6,408 nucleotides of DNA. Source: Alphaproteobacteria bacterium. Lineage in GTDB: Bacteria; Pseudomonadota; Alphaproteobacteria; JAEULC01. A program made the position numbers and the translations under genes. Within the stretch, counting starts at the first letter, position 1. Each line of letters begins with the position of its first letter. Location: assembly GCA_020851015.1 (NCBI GenBank), contig JADZDN010000010.1, forward strand, positions 1 to 6,408, read 5' to 3'. The notes under the pieces are model-generated. The model was not told where the DNA came from. It made no database searches and saw only the letters and a list, made by a program, of their open reading frames with translations. Shown piece after piece: positions 5,069-6,408 of this stretch.

Positions 5069-6408
5069 CTAGTTAGCTTGACGCCGCAGGAAGGCCGGGA
5101 TGTCCAGCAGATCATCCTCCTGACGGGCCGCCTGGGGCCGATCGGCAGGGTTAAGACCGCCAATCTGAGCCGCCGGACGGGCAGCGTCCTTAACCGAGCC
5201 GTCCGCCTTTGCCGGTGCCATCGGCGCGGGCGCGGCGGGCGCCGGTGTCGACGGGCGGCGAAGACTGGCAAGACCGGTCACCCGCTTGAAGAGGTCCAGC
5301 CCGCTCGACCGTTCCTTGACCGGTTCCCGCATCGGCTCCGGCTCCGCGGCCAGGCGCTGCGCCATGGGCTGCGGGGCTGGTTGCGTCGGCTGGGGGGCCG
5401 GCTTGTAGGCCGTGCGCGCGCCGTTGGCGGCTGCCGCCTCGGCGAACGGGTCGGCCTTGGCCCGAGGGGCAGGGGCGGCTTCGACCGTCGGCTCGGCCGG
5501 GGCGGGGGCGATGAACGGCGCGTCCGTCGCCGGAGCCTGCGGCTCGGGCGCCGAATGGGCGGCCTTGCGCTCGGCCGCCGCCGCGGCGATCGCCTGCTGG
5601 GTGGGGACGAAGCCCTTGGTCAGCAGATTGGCCGGCTTCGGCGTGGCGTGCTGGGGTGCGGCCAGGGGTACGGCCAGGGGTACGGCCAGCGGTGCCGTCA
5701 TCGCCGGCGCCCTCGGACGGGCCAGCGGTGCCGCCTGCATCGCCGGCTGCGCCGCGACCGGGGTGGCGGCCGTGGCGTTGGCGATCAGCAGCGAGGCCTG
5801 CTCGTCCTCTTCCGCGACGGGCGCCGGCATCATGGCCGGGGCAGGCATCGGGGCAGGGACCGCCGCGACCGGTACCGGGGTGGGCGCGGGCGCCGCGGCC
5901 ACCGGCACCGCCTGCATCACCGGCTGGGGCGCGAGCTGCGCCGACAGCGACAGCGCGGTGTTGCCGATCGTGGCCGGCATGGCGGCGCGGGCCGCGGCGG
6001 CGGCGAGCGCCGGGCGGGCGTCGCTGCGCGGCGCGGCGATCGCATTGGTGCGGCCGCCGCCCACGAGCGACAGCGGACGCGGTTGCACCTGCGCCGCCGC
6101 CTCGATGCCGGTGGCGACCATCGAGATGCGGACGCGGCCGTTCAGGGTCTCGTCCAGCGTCGCGCCGAAGATGATGTTGGCGTCGGCGTCGACCTCCTCG
6201 CGGATGCGATTGGCCGCCTCGTCGACCTCGTAGAGGGTCATGTCGGCGCCGCCGGTGATGTTGATCAGCACGCCGCGCGCACCCTTCATCGACACGTCGT
6301 CGAGCAGCGGGTTGGCGATGGCGGCCTCGGCGGCGGCGATGGCGCGCTTCTCGCCCTCGGCCTCGCCGGTGCCCATCATCGCCTTGCCCATCTCGGTCAT
6401 GACGGTGC
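5069..6408 (-). CDS. ftsZ: FtsZ, tubulin-like cell division GTPase (N-terminal part outside the window)
   Basis: FtsZ polymerises into the cytokinetic ring and recruits the divisome. The frame is open at the right edge and ends at TAG 5069-5071, giving about 445 visible codons. It begins at [20 protein letters not shown], just after where the catalytic T7 loop should be, so roughly 210 N-terminal residues, including the GTP-binding part, are missing. The C-terminal GTPase subdomain follows ([44 protein letters not shown]), ending near visible residue 99, counted from Met at 6400. A linker of about 330 residues rich in Ala and Pro runs to the conserved terminal peptide [12 protein letters not shown] (430-441), which binds FtsA and other membrane anchors. 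Near its end, [16 protein letters not shown] (367-382) stands out as a basic, possibly amphipathic island. The full protein would be about 650-670 residues, long for FtsZ (383 in E. coli). lpxC follows on the same strand. Confidence 0.97.
   Translation of the reverse strand, partial: TVMTEMGKAMMGTGEAEGEKRAIAAAEAAIANPLLDDVSMKGARGVLINITGGADMTLYEVDEAANRIREEVDADANIIFGATLDETLNGRVRISMVATGIEAAAQVQPRPLSLVGGGRTNAIAAPRSDARPALAAAAARAAMPATIGNTALSLSAQLAPQPVMQAVPVAAAPAPTPVPVAAVPAPMPAPAMMPAPVAEEDEQASLLIANATAATPVAAQPAMQAAPLARPRAPAMTAPLAVPLAVPLAAPQHATPKPANLLTKGFVPTQQAIAAAAAERKAAHSAPEPQAPATDAPFIAPAPAEPTVEAAPAPRAKADPFAEAAAANGARTAYKPAPQPTQPAPQPMAQRLAAEPEPMREPVKERSSGLDLFKRVTGLASLRRPSTPAPAAPAPMAPAKADGSVKDAARPAAQIGGLNPADRPQAARQEDDLLDIPAFLRRQAN
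5653..5700 (-). repeat. Tandem 12-bp units in the ftsZ linker (LAVP repeats)
   Basis: On the plus strand the unit GGGGTACGGCCA occurs identically at 5665-5676 and 5677-5688. A one-mismatch copy lies at 5653-5664 and a more diverged one at 5689-5700. On the coding strand these give successive Leu-Ala-Val/Ala-Pro units (visible FtsZ residues about 238-249). The 12-bp period keeps the frame and suggests linker growth by slippage. Confidence 0.85.

Noticed and set aside
5412..6233. A plus-strand Ala/Gly/Ser-rich frame opposite ftsZ
   Set aside because: It mirrors the Ala/Pro-rich FtsZ linker. FtsZ motifs, including the terminal peptide, fix the real frame.

Overview
The window is GC-rich chromosomal DNA, most likely from an alphaproteobacterium. 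FtsZ and LpxC lie on one strand in the usual order, FtsZ ends in the conserved membrane/adaptor peptide [10 protein letters not shown], and BamD reads as the alphaproteobacterial type. The sensor kinase has the ELFGPLG...SGQHLL...INDLLD signature of PleC/DivJ/PdhS-type kinases, a group typical of alphaproteobacteria. The exact order or genus cannot be set from this sequence alone.

Layout from left to right: (1) 1-512, minus strand, the N-terminal 170 codons of bamD, an outer-membrane assembly lipoprotein, running off the left edge. (2) 513-625, a divergent intergenic gap with a good sigma70-like promoter for bamD. (3) 626-1126, plus strand, a VOC-fold (glyoxalase/bleomycin-resistance-like) protein carrying four in-frame copies of a 15-bp unit. 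(4) 1127-1322, an intergenic region with an imperfect hairpin, a 12-bp perfect palindrome and a 10-bp direct repeat. (5) 1323-3929, plus strand, an 868-residue membrane histidine kinase with four PAS domains and no adjacent response regulator. (6) 3951-4934, minus strand, lpxC, converging on the kinase with a 21-bp gap. (7) 4935-5068, an AT-richer spacer (about 45% GC by my count) with a long, nearly perfect inverted repeat. (8) 5069-6408, minus strand, the C-terminal two thirds of ftsZ, running off the right edge, with a very long Ala/Pro-rich linker.

The minus-strand genes form the cell-envelope/division backbone: cytokinetic ring (FtsZ), first committed step of lipid A synthesis (LpxC), and outer-membrane protein assembly (BamD). 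In many alphaproteobacteria lpxC and bamD follow ftsZ closely. Here about 3.4 kb holding two opposite-strand genes lies between lpxC and bamD. The kinase may therefore be a lineage-specific insertion into a division/envelope cluster, and its kinase core resembles the family that controls cell-cycle phosphorelays. I found no RNA gene, CRISPR array, transposase or complete mobile element, and no clear evidence of a wholly new system. The best leads are the inserted PleC-like kinase, the ftsZ-lpxC hairpin, the FtsZ linker and the in-frame tandem repeats.
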